Assembly (NCBI RefSeq): GCF_026262505.1
Contig: NC_067206.1
Location: forward strand, 12,644,205-12,708,204
Length of the DNA stretch: 64,000 bases
From: Trichomonas vaginalis G3
Lineage: Eukaryota > Parabasalia > Trichomonadida > Trichomonadidae
Reading direction: 5' to 3'
Positions 19,878 through 29,538 of this stretch are shown here, piece after piece. A program made the position numbers and the translations under genes. The number at the start of each line of letters is the position of its first letter. Positions within the stretch are counted from its first letter, which is position 1. Under the pieces are notes generated by a model. That model was not told the DNA's origin and made no database searches. It saw nothing but the letters and a program-made list of their open reading frames with translations.

Positions 19878-20192
19878 TAAAATAACTTTTCTATATCAGA
19901 TGCTTTTCTTTTCTTTTTAAGAAATTTCGAAGATGGATTTCATCAGAAATAAAATAACAACTTTAATAATGAACGTCGTGCACATTTTATGGTAAGGTTT
20001 ATTGAGTAGATCATGATTTTGCATATATTTTGAATAGTTTGACTTAATTGTAACTATACTCAAAGATTTCTAAGAAAATGCAATAATGAAAAATGATTGT
20101 TATGCATTTTCTGGGCTAAATTCATGATAAATGCATTAAAACGTATGAAATCCAGATGTCAAAATTGTAAACGGTTGTAAAGAATTTACAAA

Positions 20193-20642
20193 ATGGTGGA
20201 AACCCTTACTGCAGACCAAATTCAGGAATTCCGTCAAGCATTCGACATTATTGACAGAAATGGTGATGGAGTTATCACAGTTGATGATCTTGCAGCAGTT
20301 ATGAGAGCTATTGGCCAGTCTCCAACAGCTAACGAATTACAAGATATGATTCGCGAAGTCGACGCCGACGGTAATGATACTATCGATTTTACAGAGTTCC
20401 TTGCTTTGATGTCACGTCAAATGAGACAGTCAGACATCGAAGATGAACTTAGAGAAGCATTCAGAGTTTTCGATCGCGATACAGATGGATTTATTACACC
20501 AAACGAACTTCGTTCATTATTAATTAGCTTAGGTCTCGACTCATCCGCTGAAGTTGTTCGTAGAATGATTAACGAAGCAGATAAGAACAGAGATGGCAAG
20601 ATTGACTATGCTGAATTCCGTGCTCTTGCCCTCGGAAAGTAA
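20193..20642 (+). CDS. Calmodulin
   Basis: A 149-residue protein with four complete EF-hand loops: [36 protein letters not shown] and [12 protein letters not shown], each with Asp at position 1 and Glu or Asp at position 12. Length equals canonical calmodulin. The N-terminus ([15 protein letters not shown]) matches the family start. It would sense cytosolic calcium and bind target helices. Divergence in helices III and IV ([20 protein letters not shown]) leaves room for a calmodulin-like protein or centrin-like role. The calmodulin call is preferred on length and the lack of an N-terminal extension. Upstream: AATTTACAAA directly before the ATG. Confidence 0.85.
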   Translation: MVETLTADQIQEFRQAFDIIDRNGDGVITVDDLAAVMRAIGQSPTANELQDMIREVDADGNDTIDFTEFLALMSRQMRQSDIEDELREAFRVFDRDTDGFITPNELRSLLISLGLDSSAEVVRRMINEADKNRDGKIDYAEFRALALGK

Positions 20643-21070
20643 ATTATTTTTACATTTTATTTTTTTGTAAAACACAATCTACAACATATATAGAAAGAAA
20701 TTAAATCTACCAAATAAAATAAAAATATATGTTATTATATATAAATGCATTAAATATGATATAAATTATCAGAAATAAGAACAAAAATCCAAATTGATTT
20801 AATAAATAATTCACTTATTATGTTTTATACCTTGTTACAAAATCGCGAGAATTACATATAGATACTGAATTTCAGGTTAAATTTTAATTAATGTAAAGAT
20901 ACACCCTTTAAACTTCCACTGATAGCTTTTGTTTGAACTTTGTTATGTAAATTCAAAATCAGTTTGGTTCAACATTCCCCAAATTGATATATCAAAGAAA
21001 TAATAAACTAAATTTCCCCATTACTCAATAGGTGTAGCAATAATTGATTTTTGGTTCAAATGATATAAGA
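20643..21070. other. 3' flank of calmodulin, AT-rich
   Basis: No gene or repeat recognised. Confidence 0.3.
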
Positions 21071-21175
21071 ATTTCATCCATTTCTTTACAAATTTTCCTT
21101 GCTGCTAAATGAAGAGCCGTTTTTCCATTGTTTCCATTTTCATGAATATTTACGCCGTGTGAAATAATACGCTGA
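21071..21175 (-). pseudogene. Orphan ankyrin-repeat remnant
   Basis: The reverse strand reads ISHGVNIHENGNNGKTALHL and then AARKICKEMDE. One clear repeat without a host gene, between the convergent calmodulin and helicase genes. Confidence 0.8.
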
Positions 21176-21488
21176 ACTATTTCTATAGAATTTCTCACGT
21201 GAAATTATATGTTTTACTGCATCTTTTCTTCAGAAAATAATGAATAACAGTATTATCAAATCTATGTCTTTCATTGTTATTCTCTCAAGACAAGAGGGGA
21301 ATATTCCCAAAGATTTCAAATATCCAACATTGTTTGATTGATTGAAATAATATGATTCAAGATACAATGCATGTAAAATCTAATAGTGTCTAAATCCATC
21401 ATTCTTGTTTGACTATCTCAAGCAAGATATTATTCTTAAAAAGATTGATTTCCATTTGAACAAAACTATAAACAAATAACAATTTACT
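21176..21488. other. Intergenic DNA, nothing recognised
   Basis: AT-rich DNA between the ankyrin remnant and the helicase 3' end. Confidence 0.3.
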
Positions 21489-24143
21489 CTAAAAGTACGC
21501 ATTAAAAACATTCTTAGAAACTTTTTTCTCAGTTGGTTGTATTCCGACGAAGTTATTTCCAACTTTTACGTTCAATCTGCTTAGAAGAAGGAATAAACTT
21601 CCAATTGAACTTCTTTCAACAGAAGAAGCCGCATACACTCTAACTCCTAAACAGTTTCCGCAATCGCAAAAACATTTTTCGTATACAAGTTTATCTTCTT
21701 CTTTGAAAACGGGAGAAAAGAAATTCAATTTCATTTCTTCAATATCATTTTTCTGGATTATCAAATAATGTTCTTTTTGTTCAGCATCAGACAAAGATAA
21801 GAATCCATTCTTTGTTATCTGGAAACTCTGCCCATCTTTAACCTTCTTACAATCTACAACAAGAGAATGACAATCACAACAATAAAATGTCAATTTTTCA
21901 TTCATTTTCAGACTGATTTTTCTTGGGAATTTTTCTTTCATTCTTTGATAAAAGCGTGACAATTCTGTTACAATTTGATTTAACCCGACATCATTTCTAA
22001 TTTGAGTTTTCAACCACTTTGGAAAACGATGTAATTCATTAGGATATCGTTGGTCAATCAAAATTACAGAACCAAAATCATTTTTGTGTCTTATACAACG
22101 ACCTAAAGCCTGGAAAAGACTCCTATACGCTTGTGTATCATACCAAACATTTCCTGTTTGGTTCTTGTAGTCGTTGTATTCCTTCTTCAATTTGACATCG
22201 ATGTCATAATAACTTGGAAAAGGAATTCCGAAAACAATAACTGCTCTCGCTTGTTCATCAACGAAATCGATACCTTCGCTGCTTCTTCCTCTGAAAACAC
22301 CTATCAACAAGCTTCCTTCTTCGCACGATGCCTTGTATTTGTCAAAGAATTCGGGATCGGAATCAGGAGTTTCGTAAAAAATTTTCTTGATTTTGTCAAT
22401 TTTTTCATAAAGACCTGCTTTTTGCCATGCATCCAGCATTCTCATTAAAAACGAATGAGATGTGACGAAGAATAAAACGCCATTAGGAATAACAGGTAAA
22501 ATATGAAGTAATATCTCTGCAAGTTTGAGATTAACGTCGTTTCTCATTCCTTGGCTTTCAAGATATTGATGTCTTGATGATAAAGTAACATTGTCACAAC
22601 TAGTGATCGTAAAACCGACAACTTGATCAGGGGATATCACGTGAGGGGCTGACAGTCTGATAGGGAATGGAACTCCGAATTCATTTTCAAATTCTTCTAA
22701 TGGTGTCAAAGTTCCTGAGGAAAGAATGACATTGCTTGCTTCTGTGCCTGGTCTATGGAATACTGCACCTGGATTCATGCATAATCCATGGAAAATATCG
22801 TTGCTTTCGTCATCTCCAAGAACAATTGCAAATGCGTAGTTTCTTAGATCATATTTTAGTGTGAGAGCAATTGCAACCCATTGTTGCTCCAATATTCCAC
22901 CTAAAATCATTGGAATTTTATCGGCTTCTTGGTAAATTTGTGGAAAATTCATTGTATTGCAGAATTTAAATATGCAATCGAAAGCTGCAACTAGTTTGGT
23001 ATAAAAAGAGAGATTTAATCTGAGACTGTCATAAAAAGCTTTATTATCTCTGACTATAAATTCTTTTTGACCCTGCAATCGAAGGTATTTAGTAGTAGAT
23101 GTGAACCACTCATACTCTTTAGTGATTAATTCTAATACTATCATAAATGCTTTTCGTAATGATGGGATGTCACTTTTTTTAATAGATTTTCTTAGATACA
23201 TCAGTGCCCATTCCAAATCTTTCCTTGATTGATGGAAAGATCCGCCATCCCTACAGCTGTTCTCTATGTTGTGAGCTTCATCGATGATTAAATAAACACC
23301 TGTGAGGTCGAGTTGCATTTGACCTTTTATTTTGGGGTCTAAAAAATAATTGTAGGGGCAAAAGACGATATCAGCTGCCATCATCATTTTTCTTGAAATA
23401 AAGTATGGGCAGCCTTTGTTCTTTCGACACCAGTCTTTCAGATCTTCAATCTCGAACTTGTCTAATATCCCGTTTGGCTTGAATTCCTTTGGAATGCCTT
23501 TTTTCTTGTCATAAGGACATCCGCCGTTTTTTTGTAAGTCGCTACAATGACCATCTACATCTGATTGATTCATGATCTTTGGGTTAACACATACTTGCGC
23601 TCTTGAGGCCATAATGACCATTTGAGGATGAAAAGGTAATTTTTTCATTTCTTTGACGAGCTGTTTTAGTTGTTGATGTGTACGTGTTGCATACCATATT
23701 TGACCTGCATGTTGCTTACGCTTGACGTAAAAATCTGTAGTATAATCTGTTGGTCCTTCTGTTCCTTCGAATTCTGAATATCTAGGTATTTCACTTGGAT
23801 TTAAACCTTGTGTAAGTAATGGTGAGAAGATTTCTTGATCTGTATGAACAAGTTTCATTGGTGGGAAGAATCCAAGATATGATTTTGTAATTGGAGGGTC
23901 GATTTGGCCCGGAGGTGTGATGTTTACTTCTTTTTGAGACTTTTGAAATGCTAAAGCTGCTGATAAAAGCGCAATTGACTTACCTGTACCTGTAGGAGAT
24001 TCCAAAATTGCATTTTGCCCTGTTCTCATTGACTTAATGACACCGGCCATAAGAGCCATTTGTGCTGCATATGGTTTCTCATGTGGAAATGGGACCTCAA
24101 TGCCTGCAACTTTGAATTGATGTGCAGGTTTCGGTCCATTCAT
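21489..24143 (-). CDS. FANCJ/BRIP1-like Fe-S DEAH helicase with cysteine-rich tail
   Basis: An 884-residue superfamily-2 helicase of the XPD/Rad3 group. Walker A is ESPTGTGKS (about residues 48-56). An Fe-S cluster region has spaced Cys (VCVN, GHCSD, GGCPYD, KGCPYF). The DEAH box is LIIDEAHN. Later motifs are SSGTLTP, RSSEGIDF and QALGRCIRHKNDFG. The last is closer to FANCJ than to RTEL1. These enzymes unwind DNA 5'-3' in crosslink and G-quadruplex repair. The last 138 residues (747 on) are extra: YCCDC, then CFCDCGNCLGVRV, a probable zinc module that resembles beta-tent domains (Yippee, Mis18, RIG-I C-terminal). RTEL1 or DDX11 remain alternatives. Confidence 0.8.
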   Translation of the reverse strand: MNGPKPAHQFKVAGIEVPFPHEKPYAAQMALMAGVIKSMRTGQNAILESPTGTGKSIALLSAALAFQKSQKEVNITPPGQIDPPITKSYLGFFPPMKLVHTDQEIFSPLLTQGLNPSEIPRYSEFEGTEGPTDYTTDFYVKRKQHAGQIWYATRTHQQLKQLVKEMKKLPFHPQMVIMASRAQVCVNPKIMNQSDVDGHCSDLQKNGGCPYDKKKGIPKEFKPNGILDKFEIEDLKDWCRKNKGCPYFISRKMMMAADIVFCPYNYFLDPKIKGQMQLDLTGVYLIIDEAHNIENSCRDGGSFHQSRKDLEWALMYLRKSIKKSDIPSLRKAFMIVLELITKEYEWFTSTTKYLRLQGQKEFIVRDNKAFYDSLRLNLSFYTKLVAAFDCIFKFCNTMNFPQIYQEADKIPMILGGILEQQWVAIALTLKYDLRNYAFAIVLGDDESNDIFHGLCMNPGAVFHRPGTEASNVILSSGTLTPLEEFENEFGVPFPIRLSAPHVISPDQVVGFTITSCDNVTLSSRHQYLESQGMRNDVNLKLAEILLHILPVIPNGVLFFVTSHSFLMRMLDAWQKAGLYEKIDKIKKIFYETPDSDPEFFDKYKASCEEGSLLIGVFRGRSSEGIDFVDEQARAVIVFGIPFPSYYDIDVKLKKEYNDYKNQTGNVWYDTQAYRSLFQALGRCIRHKNDFGSVILIDQRYPNELHRFPKWLKTQIRNDVGLNQIVTELSRFYQRMKEKFPRKISLKMNEKLTFYCCDCHSLVVDCKKVKDGQSFQITKNGFLSLSDAEQKEHYLIIQKNDIEEMKLNFFSPVFKEEDKLVYEKCFCDCGNCLGVRVYAASSVERSSIGSLFLLLSRLNVKVGNNFVGIQPTEKKVSKNVFNAYF

Positions 24144-24152
24144 GAAAAATGA
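24144..24152 (-). promoter_or_regulatory. Initiator-like TCATTTTTC directly before the helicase ATG
   Basis: On the coding strand TCATTTTTC lies immediately before ATG. It fits the trichomonad initiator (TCA, then pyrimidine, then A/T), where transcription starts at the A. It would give a leader of under ten bases, normal for the group. Confidence 0.6.
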
Positions 24153-24721
24153 TTGAAATCGTTAAATTCATTGATGTTTTCGTATGAATTGCATATCCTT
24201 TTTGAATGTTTGAAAAGAATTTAATATAAAATACCAAAGTGTACGTTTAAAAAAAGGTTTCCCATCAAACTTTCAATTTTCAGAGCGATTCTGGGAAAAA
24301 ATTTAATTTGATATATCTTTACTAGACAATCGTATATACAACTGACATTTGTGATATTTTTAGTCATCAAATTTATTAATAATTAATGTATAAAATTGAC
24401 ATGTACATATATCACAGGACTTTCATCAGCATCATCTACCTATATACTTGCTAAAACAGCTTAAATATTCATAATTCAAAGAAAAAATGTCGAATTTATC
24501 ATGAAACATGGCTCAATCTTAATTCTTATATCAAAATAATCATCTACATTATATGGTAATTCAAAATCACTATGAATCTCTCGGGAGAAAGGGACAAACT
24601 ATCCAGTGTCACTTTTCAAAGGAATAAAAAAAATAATAAAGATGGGGAACAGGACAAATTTGCCACACGGCACTTTTTTTAAAAAATTTAATGGAGCGGA
24701 GCGATACTCTGCTGCAGGAGC

Positions 24722-25620
24722 CCCAAGGCTCCCAATCATTACGAAAGGGAGCCTCAGGGCTCCTGAGAATCCATCAGCAGAGGCCTTTTCATTTGGCCTC
24801 TGCTGATCAAAGATTCGGCGAAGCCATTCTTCGTCTCAGGAGTCCCAAGGCTCCCAATCATTACGAAAGGGAGCCTCAGGGCTCCTGAGAATCCATCAGC
24901 AGAGGCCTTTTCATTTGGCCTCTGCTGATCAAAGATTCGGCGAAGCCATTCTTCGTCTCAGGAGTCCCAAGGCTCCCAATCATTACGAAAGGGAGCCTCA
25001 GGGCTCCTGAGAATCCATCAGCAGAGGCCTTTTCATTTGGCCTCTGCTGATCAAAGATTCGGCGAAGCCATTCTTCGTCTCAGGAGTCCCAAGGCTCCCA
25101 ATCATTACGAAAGGGAGCCTCAGGGCTCCTGAGAATCCATCAGCAGAGGCCTTTTCATTTGGCCTCTGCTGATCAAAGATTCGGCGAAGCCATTCTTCGT
25201 CTCAGGAGTCCCAAGGCTCCCAATCATTACGAAAGGGAGCCTCAGGGCTCCTGAGAATCCATCAGCAGAGGCCTTTTCATTTGGCCTCTGCTGATCAAAG
25301 ATTCGGCGAAGCCATTCTTCGTCTCAGGAGTCCCAAGGCTCCCAATCATTACGAAAGGGAGCCTCAGGGCTCCTGAGAATCCATCAGCAGAGGCCTTTTC
25401 ATTTGGCCTCTGCTGATCAAAGATTCGGCGAAGCCATTCTTCGTCTCAGGAGTCCCAAGGCTCCAATCATTACGAAAGGGAGCCTCAGGCTCCTGAGAAT
25501 CCATCAGCAGAGGCCTTTTCATTTGGCCTCTGCTGATCAAAGATTCGGCGAAGCCATTCTTCGTCTCAGGAGTCCCAAGGCTCCCAATCATTACGAAAGG
25601 GAGCCTCAGGGCTCCTGAGA
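24722..25620. repeat. 122-bp four-hairpin satellite, 7 full units plus tail
   Basis: Unit heads (CCCAAGGCTCC) fall at 24722, 24844, 24966, 25088, 25210, 25332, 25454 and 25574, a 122-bp period with one 120-bp unit. Units are nearly identical. Each holds GGAGTCCCAAGGCTCC, GGAGCCTCAGGGCTCC, a 13-bp stem (ATCAGCAGAGGCC with its complement, nine-base loop) and GGCGAAGCC. The period is not a multiple of three, so it does not encode a protein repeat. Confidence 0.95.
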
Positions 25621-25626
25621 AACCTC

Positions 25627-25661
25627 TTTGAGAAGGTTTTCTTAAAGAAAACCTTCTCAAA
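25627..25661. repeat. Perfect 15-bp hairpin
   Basis: TTTGAGAAGGTTTTC, five-base spacer, then its exact complement. It follows the satellite directly, and a further long stem (25756-25775 with 25808-25827, 20 bp with few mismatches) follows it. Confidence 0.9.
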
Positions 25662-26205
25662 GATGATTGTCAGCATTCACTCAAAATCTACCAAGAGTTT
25701 CAAAGTTTCAAATCTATCTGAAATGAAGCTTTGAATCTCTTGTATATCTAATTGTAGAGGTACCTTTTCAAAATGTCTTCTATTGATTAAATTTAATCAG
25801 TAAAAGTCATTTTGAAAAGGTACATCTCTATAATTGCTATTGAGCATTCACTCTTGGAACCTTGGAGCTCTTGTGTAGTGCATGAAAACTCCAAGATTCT
25901 AGCATAAAACATATATCATAGACATAATTTCTTCAAATATAATTTAAGGTTATTTTAAAAAATTAGAAAAGCGTAATTTAAGGTTATTGAAAAAGTGACA
26001 CCTGGCAAATTTGTCCCGCACTCAATCTCTCGGAAACAATTTAGTTTTTCACGTAAATGAAAAAATTTGGTTCATAAATAGGATATATTCTCGATTAATT
26101 AGGCTCTTTATCTCATGTGATATTCAAAAACTCAATCATTTCCATTGAGTTATTTTAGATTTATTTTGAGAACTTTACAAATGGTTTGGTCTGACCTTAC
26201 GAAAC

Positions 26206-26451
26206 ATGGGTGCTGGTACACCATCATTTGGTCCAAGACATAACAAGACACACACAATCTGCCGTCGCTGCGGAAACCGCTGCTTCCACATCCAGAAGGG
26301 CAAATGCGCTAAGTGCGGCTATCCAGATGCCACAATGCGCCATTATGACTGGGAAAAGAAGGCTCACCGCAAGCGTGCTCAGGGCTCCGGCGAAATGCGC
26401 CACCTTAAGGTTACATTCGCTAAGCTTCAGCGTGCCTATGCTCCAAAATAA
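26206..26451 (+). CDS. RPL37: Large-subunit ribosomal protein eL37
   Basis: An 81-residue basic protein with the zinc-ribbon cysteines of eL37: CRRCGNRCFHIQKGKC, then KCGYP. It starts MGAGTPSFGPRHNKTHT, aligning with the family start (KGTSSFGKRxNKTHT), and ends soon after MRHLKV. Slightly shorter than animal and yeast eL37 (about 88-97), mostly at the C-terminus. It binds 5.8S/25S rRNA in the 60S subunit. An upstream ATG at 26181 opens a 20-codon frame in another register, so initiation at 26206 may require a start site between the two. TTTACAA lies just before the upstream ATG. Confidence 0.95.
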   Translation: MGAGTPSFGPRHNKTHTICRRCGNRCFHIQKGKCAKCGYPDATMRHYDWEKKAHRKRAQGSGEMRHLKVTFAKLQRAYAPK

Positions 26452-26742
26452 ATTGCCCAAGTAAATTTTGATTTTTATATTGCTGAGTAATTAAATCAAA
26501 TTTTTAAAGACAAATGCATTCAACCATAAATTAACATTTTACTCTCTATTTAAAAGAGAAGCACGTATTTTTTTAAAAAAAAAAATATTTGTTGCTCGAA
26601 AATCAATAGATCAAATATTGGTCTGATCTATAGTTGCATGCCATTTGGAAGCATATAACTAAGGATCTCGGATGGAGAAAAATCTTCTCCAACTCTAATA
26701 TGCAGTATGGAGAAACTTTACAAATTGTAAACAAAATTTTAT

Positions 26743-29151
26743 ATGAATGAAAATGTTGAAAAAACGCCAAGAACAGGCCCGATGTATTTTGATTGGTCAC
26801 TAGTAGGGAACTATAATCCGAGTAAATTAAACGCAGATCAAGATTTTGATTCAATGTCTGAAATTATAAGTGCATTTTTAAGTGCATCACTATCTAAACA
26901 AGACTTTCAATTTGTAAATAATCCAACAGTATTTCATTTATTAAGACTCTTACAAGTTATAATGCGATATTTAATGAATTCAAACGATTTAATTAACAGA
27001 GAAAACGAAGAATTCAAAGGCAACAATGATTCGTTGAATGACAAAACCAATTCTTTGAAAAACAAAGTAAAAACACTTCAAGAACGCATTCATAAATTAA
27101 AAGAAATGGAAAAATGCCCTGCTTGTGGACTTAAGTTTAAAAATTCTACTTATTTAGATAAGCATATTATTTCTATGCACCCAAATTTCCAACACGCGTG
27201 GTTAACGATTCGTAAAAATGGAGATGACGATTTTACAGAAGAAACTAAAAATTTAAATAATCAAATTGATGTACTGAAAGAAACAATTCGCAAACAAAAT
27301 TCTTCGTTACAATCTGGATCTTGGGTTGAAACTTTCATTAGAAGTACTTCATCAGCACCTGAAACAAATACGATGCTTACTCAGACATCTCCAGTAAAGA
27401 ATGAAGATAAAGAAGCGAAAAAAATTACTCCTAATTTTAATTCTTCGAATTTATTTAAAACAAAACCAGTTGTTTTATTTGACAGTCCGGCTCTTGAGAT
27501 ATCATCCTTAAACATTCCTAAGTACTTAACTAGGCGCGTTGATAATTATTTCCGTCACAAAATTCATATCGAAGATGAAGGAGAAATTGACGAAATACAA
27601 AAGAAGATCCATGATTCTGTTAAGAAAGAGGGATATTTCATTCAACAATCGAAGAAAGAAAAAGCAATTAGAGAAGGATTTGCGAAATCAATTGAAGAAG
27701 TGGCCCCAGAAGATGTCGAAATCATGAGTATGGCAAGGACGGCTCTTTTGTCATATAGATTGCAGCAAATTGAGATGGCCAACAGAATTAAAAATTATAG
27801 ACCTCCACCTCCGCCAGAGCCAGCAGAAAAAGATACATCAGAATCAGATTCAAGTTCTTCAAAGTCTAAATCTTCAAGTAAAGATAAATCTGAAGGTAAA
27901 GCAAAAGATTCTGATGATAATTCCGAAAAATCAAAGTCGAAATCCAAATCTAAGTCAAATGGTATATCAAGCAGTAGTTCATCGAGTTCTAGTGAAGGAC
28001 CAATCATTGTTAACACTACAACTCCAGATCCCCAAAGAAAACCAAAGGACCAGCCAAGCAAATCAAATTCAAAGAAAGATAATGATGAAGATAAGAGTGA
28101 ATCCAAGAAAATTGATGAAAAAAGCGAGTCAAAGAAAGAAAAATCTGAATCAAAAATTAAAGAAGAGAAAAGTGAAGGCATAAAGAAGAAATCAAATGAT
28201 GAAGAAAAAAGTGAATCTAAGAAAGAAAAATCTGAATCTAAAAAGGCTGAAGAAAAGAAAGGCCCAACAAATCAAAGTTCAGAAACTAAAGGTAATGAAG
28301 AAAAGAATGGACCAAAAAGAGATAAATCGGAATCAAAAATTCAAGATACAAAAGATGAGTCGAAATCCAAGAACAATAGCAAAATTTCAACTAAAAACGA
28401 TCAAAAGCAATCAGAAAGCGAAAAAACGCAAGTTGAAATCGAAGACACAAGTTCGAGTAAATCAGATAAACTTCAATTCAAGTCCTCATCAGAATCTGCT
28501 AAAAAGAAATCTGATACAATTGAATTTGCTTCAAGTTCCGACGATTCAAGTGATAAGCCTATTCCAAAATCACAAAGTAAATCCGGTCTTAAAGACGAGC
28601 CAAAGCCAGAAAAGAAAATTACAAACGATGAATCAGATAATTCAGACAGCTTTGATAAATTACTTGATAATTCAAAGCCAGAACCAAAACAACAGCCGCA
28701 CAAAGTTGAAAACAAGCCAAAATCAAACGAGAATTCAGATGATTCGTTTAATGATTTAATAAATGATGCCCAGCAGACTAAAAACGAGAAACAAGAACCA
28801 ATTGTTATAAATAAGAAGCCAACTTTGCACTTAGCTTTGAACCAGCCAAAATCTCAACCAAAAAGAGATGTTTATAAAGATGAGTTCGAATCTTCTTCTT
28901 CAGAAGTAAAGAGGCACAAAAAAGCCCATAAACCTGCAAAAGCATCTAAAAGACAAGGATATGAACCAAAGCATGGAGAAGTCAAGAAGAAAGATGACTT
29001 AATGAGTTCGGAATATTCATCTCAAATGAAACCACAAAATCCGCCGAAACAGGCTGAGAAACCAAAAGAAAATCCACCTCCAGGACAGCAGAAGGCTCAA
29101 GTAGACAATGATATTTTAGCAGCACTGAGCTTAGGAAAGAAAAAGAAATAG
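26743..29151 (+). CDS. DZIP1-like protein with long Ser/Lys/Glu tail
   Basis: An 802-residue protein. Residues about 14-90 (YFDWSLVGNYNPSKLNADQD..., FHLLRLLQVIMRYLM) match the Dzip-like N-terminal domain. A coiled coil (about 90-125) and one C2H2 finger, CPACGLKFKNSTYLDKHIISMH (C-x2-C-x12-H-x4-H), follow. This order is diagnostic of DZIP1/Iguana. From about residue 370 the sequence is low-complexity (KSESKKEKSESK type), highly charged and probably disordered. In ciliates and animals DZIP1 works at the basal body and transition zone. Trichomonads have several flagella, so a basal-body role is a reasonable inference. Upstream ACTTTACAAATTG recalls motifs before calmodulin and eL37. Confidence 0.75.
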   Translation: MNENVEKTPRTGPMYFDWSLVGNYNPSKLNADQDFDSMSEIISAFLSASLSKQDFQFVNNPTVFHLLRLLQVIMRYLMNSNDLINRENEEFKGNNDSLNDKTNSLKNKVKTLQERIHKLKEMEKCPACGLKFKNSTYLDKHIISMHPNFQHAWLTIRKNGDDDFTEETKNLNNQIDVLKETIRKQNSSLQSGSWVETFIRSTSSAPETNTMLTQTSPVKNEDKEAKKITPNFNSSNLFKTKPVVLFDSPALEISSLNIPKYLTRRVDNYFRHKIHIEDEGEIDEIQKKIHDSVKKEGYFIQQSKKEKAIREGFAKSIEEVAPEDVEIMSMARTALLSYRLQQIEMANRIKNYRPPPPPEPAEKDTSESDSSSSKSKSSSKDKSEGKAKDSDDNSEKSKSKSKSKSNGISSSSSSSSSEGPIIVNTTTPDPQRKPKDQPSKSNSKKDNDEDKSESKKIDEKSESKKEKSESKIKEEKSEGIKKKSNDEEKSESKKEKSESKKAEEKKGPTNQSSETKGNEEKNGPKRDKSESKIQDTKDESKSKNNSKISTKNDQKQSESEKTQVEIEDTSSSKSDKLQFKSSSESAKKKSDTIEFASSSDDSSDKPIPKSQSKSGLKDEPKPEKKITNDESDNSDSFDKLLDNSKPEPKQQPHKVENKPKSNENSDDSFNDLINDAQQTKNEKQEPIVINKKPTLHLALNQPKSQPKRDVYKDEFESSSSEVKRHKKAHKPAKASKRQGYEPKHGEVKKKDDLMSSEYSSQMKPQNPPKQAEKPKENPPPGQQKAQVDNDILAALSLGKKKK

Positions 29152-29538
29152 ATTTTTTTATTTATTTATGTTTTGTTATGTTTGTTATATAAAAATCAAC
29201 TCATATTTGAGTGCACTTTATATTTAATAATTCAAATATTTATGAAATAATATCAAGTGTTTCAAATCATTATACCCTCAATTTTTTACTTTTGCAACTC
29301 AATATAGAGAATTTTTTTTTTCAAATTATTGAACTATTTGAAATACAATAGAGACCAACACTGATTTGGAAGCATAGGATATTAAAGAACCTTTATAATG
29401 GTAATACTATGATGAATAAATGCTAAAATCTGACTCGGTTATAATCAAATTTTTGATCTCAGGGAAATTGAAAAAGTAATAAGAAATATCCTGAATTGAA
29501 TTTCTAATTTGGGTGATAATGAATAATGATAAAATAAC
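29152..29538. other. 3' flank of DZIP1-like gene
   Basis: AT-rich, no feature recognised. Confidence 0.3.

Larger units (their letters stand above)
24585..26023. mobile_element. MULE-like non-autonomous element with 10-bp target duplication
   Basis: Flanked by AATCTCTCGG at 24575-24584 and again at 26024-26033, a 10-bp direct repeat. The ends are inverted: left GAGAAAGGGACAAAC...CCAGTGTCACTTTT, right (complement) GAGTGCGGGACAAA...CCAGGTGTCACTTTT. A second inner copy of the left end begins near 24645. There is no transposase. The 9-10 bp duplication and end structure fit Mutator-like elements. The cargo is a 122-bp satellite plus long hairpins. Confidence 0.8.

Noticed and set aside
24722-25620. 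CRISPR-like array
   Set aside because: There are no unique spacers; whole 122-bp units are repeated, in a eukaryotic context inside a transposon.
24606-25660. Several open frames across the 122-bp satellite on both strands
   Set aside because: The period is not a multiple of three, frames change between units and no protein family fits. They are chance frames in repeat DNA.
27539-28759. Several Lys/Gln- or Ser-rich frames overlapping the DZIP1-like gene on both strands
   Set aside because: Low-complexity Ser/Lys/Glu codons of the real gene generate long open frames in other registers.
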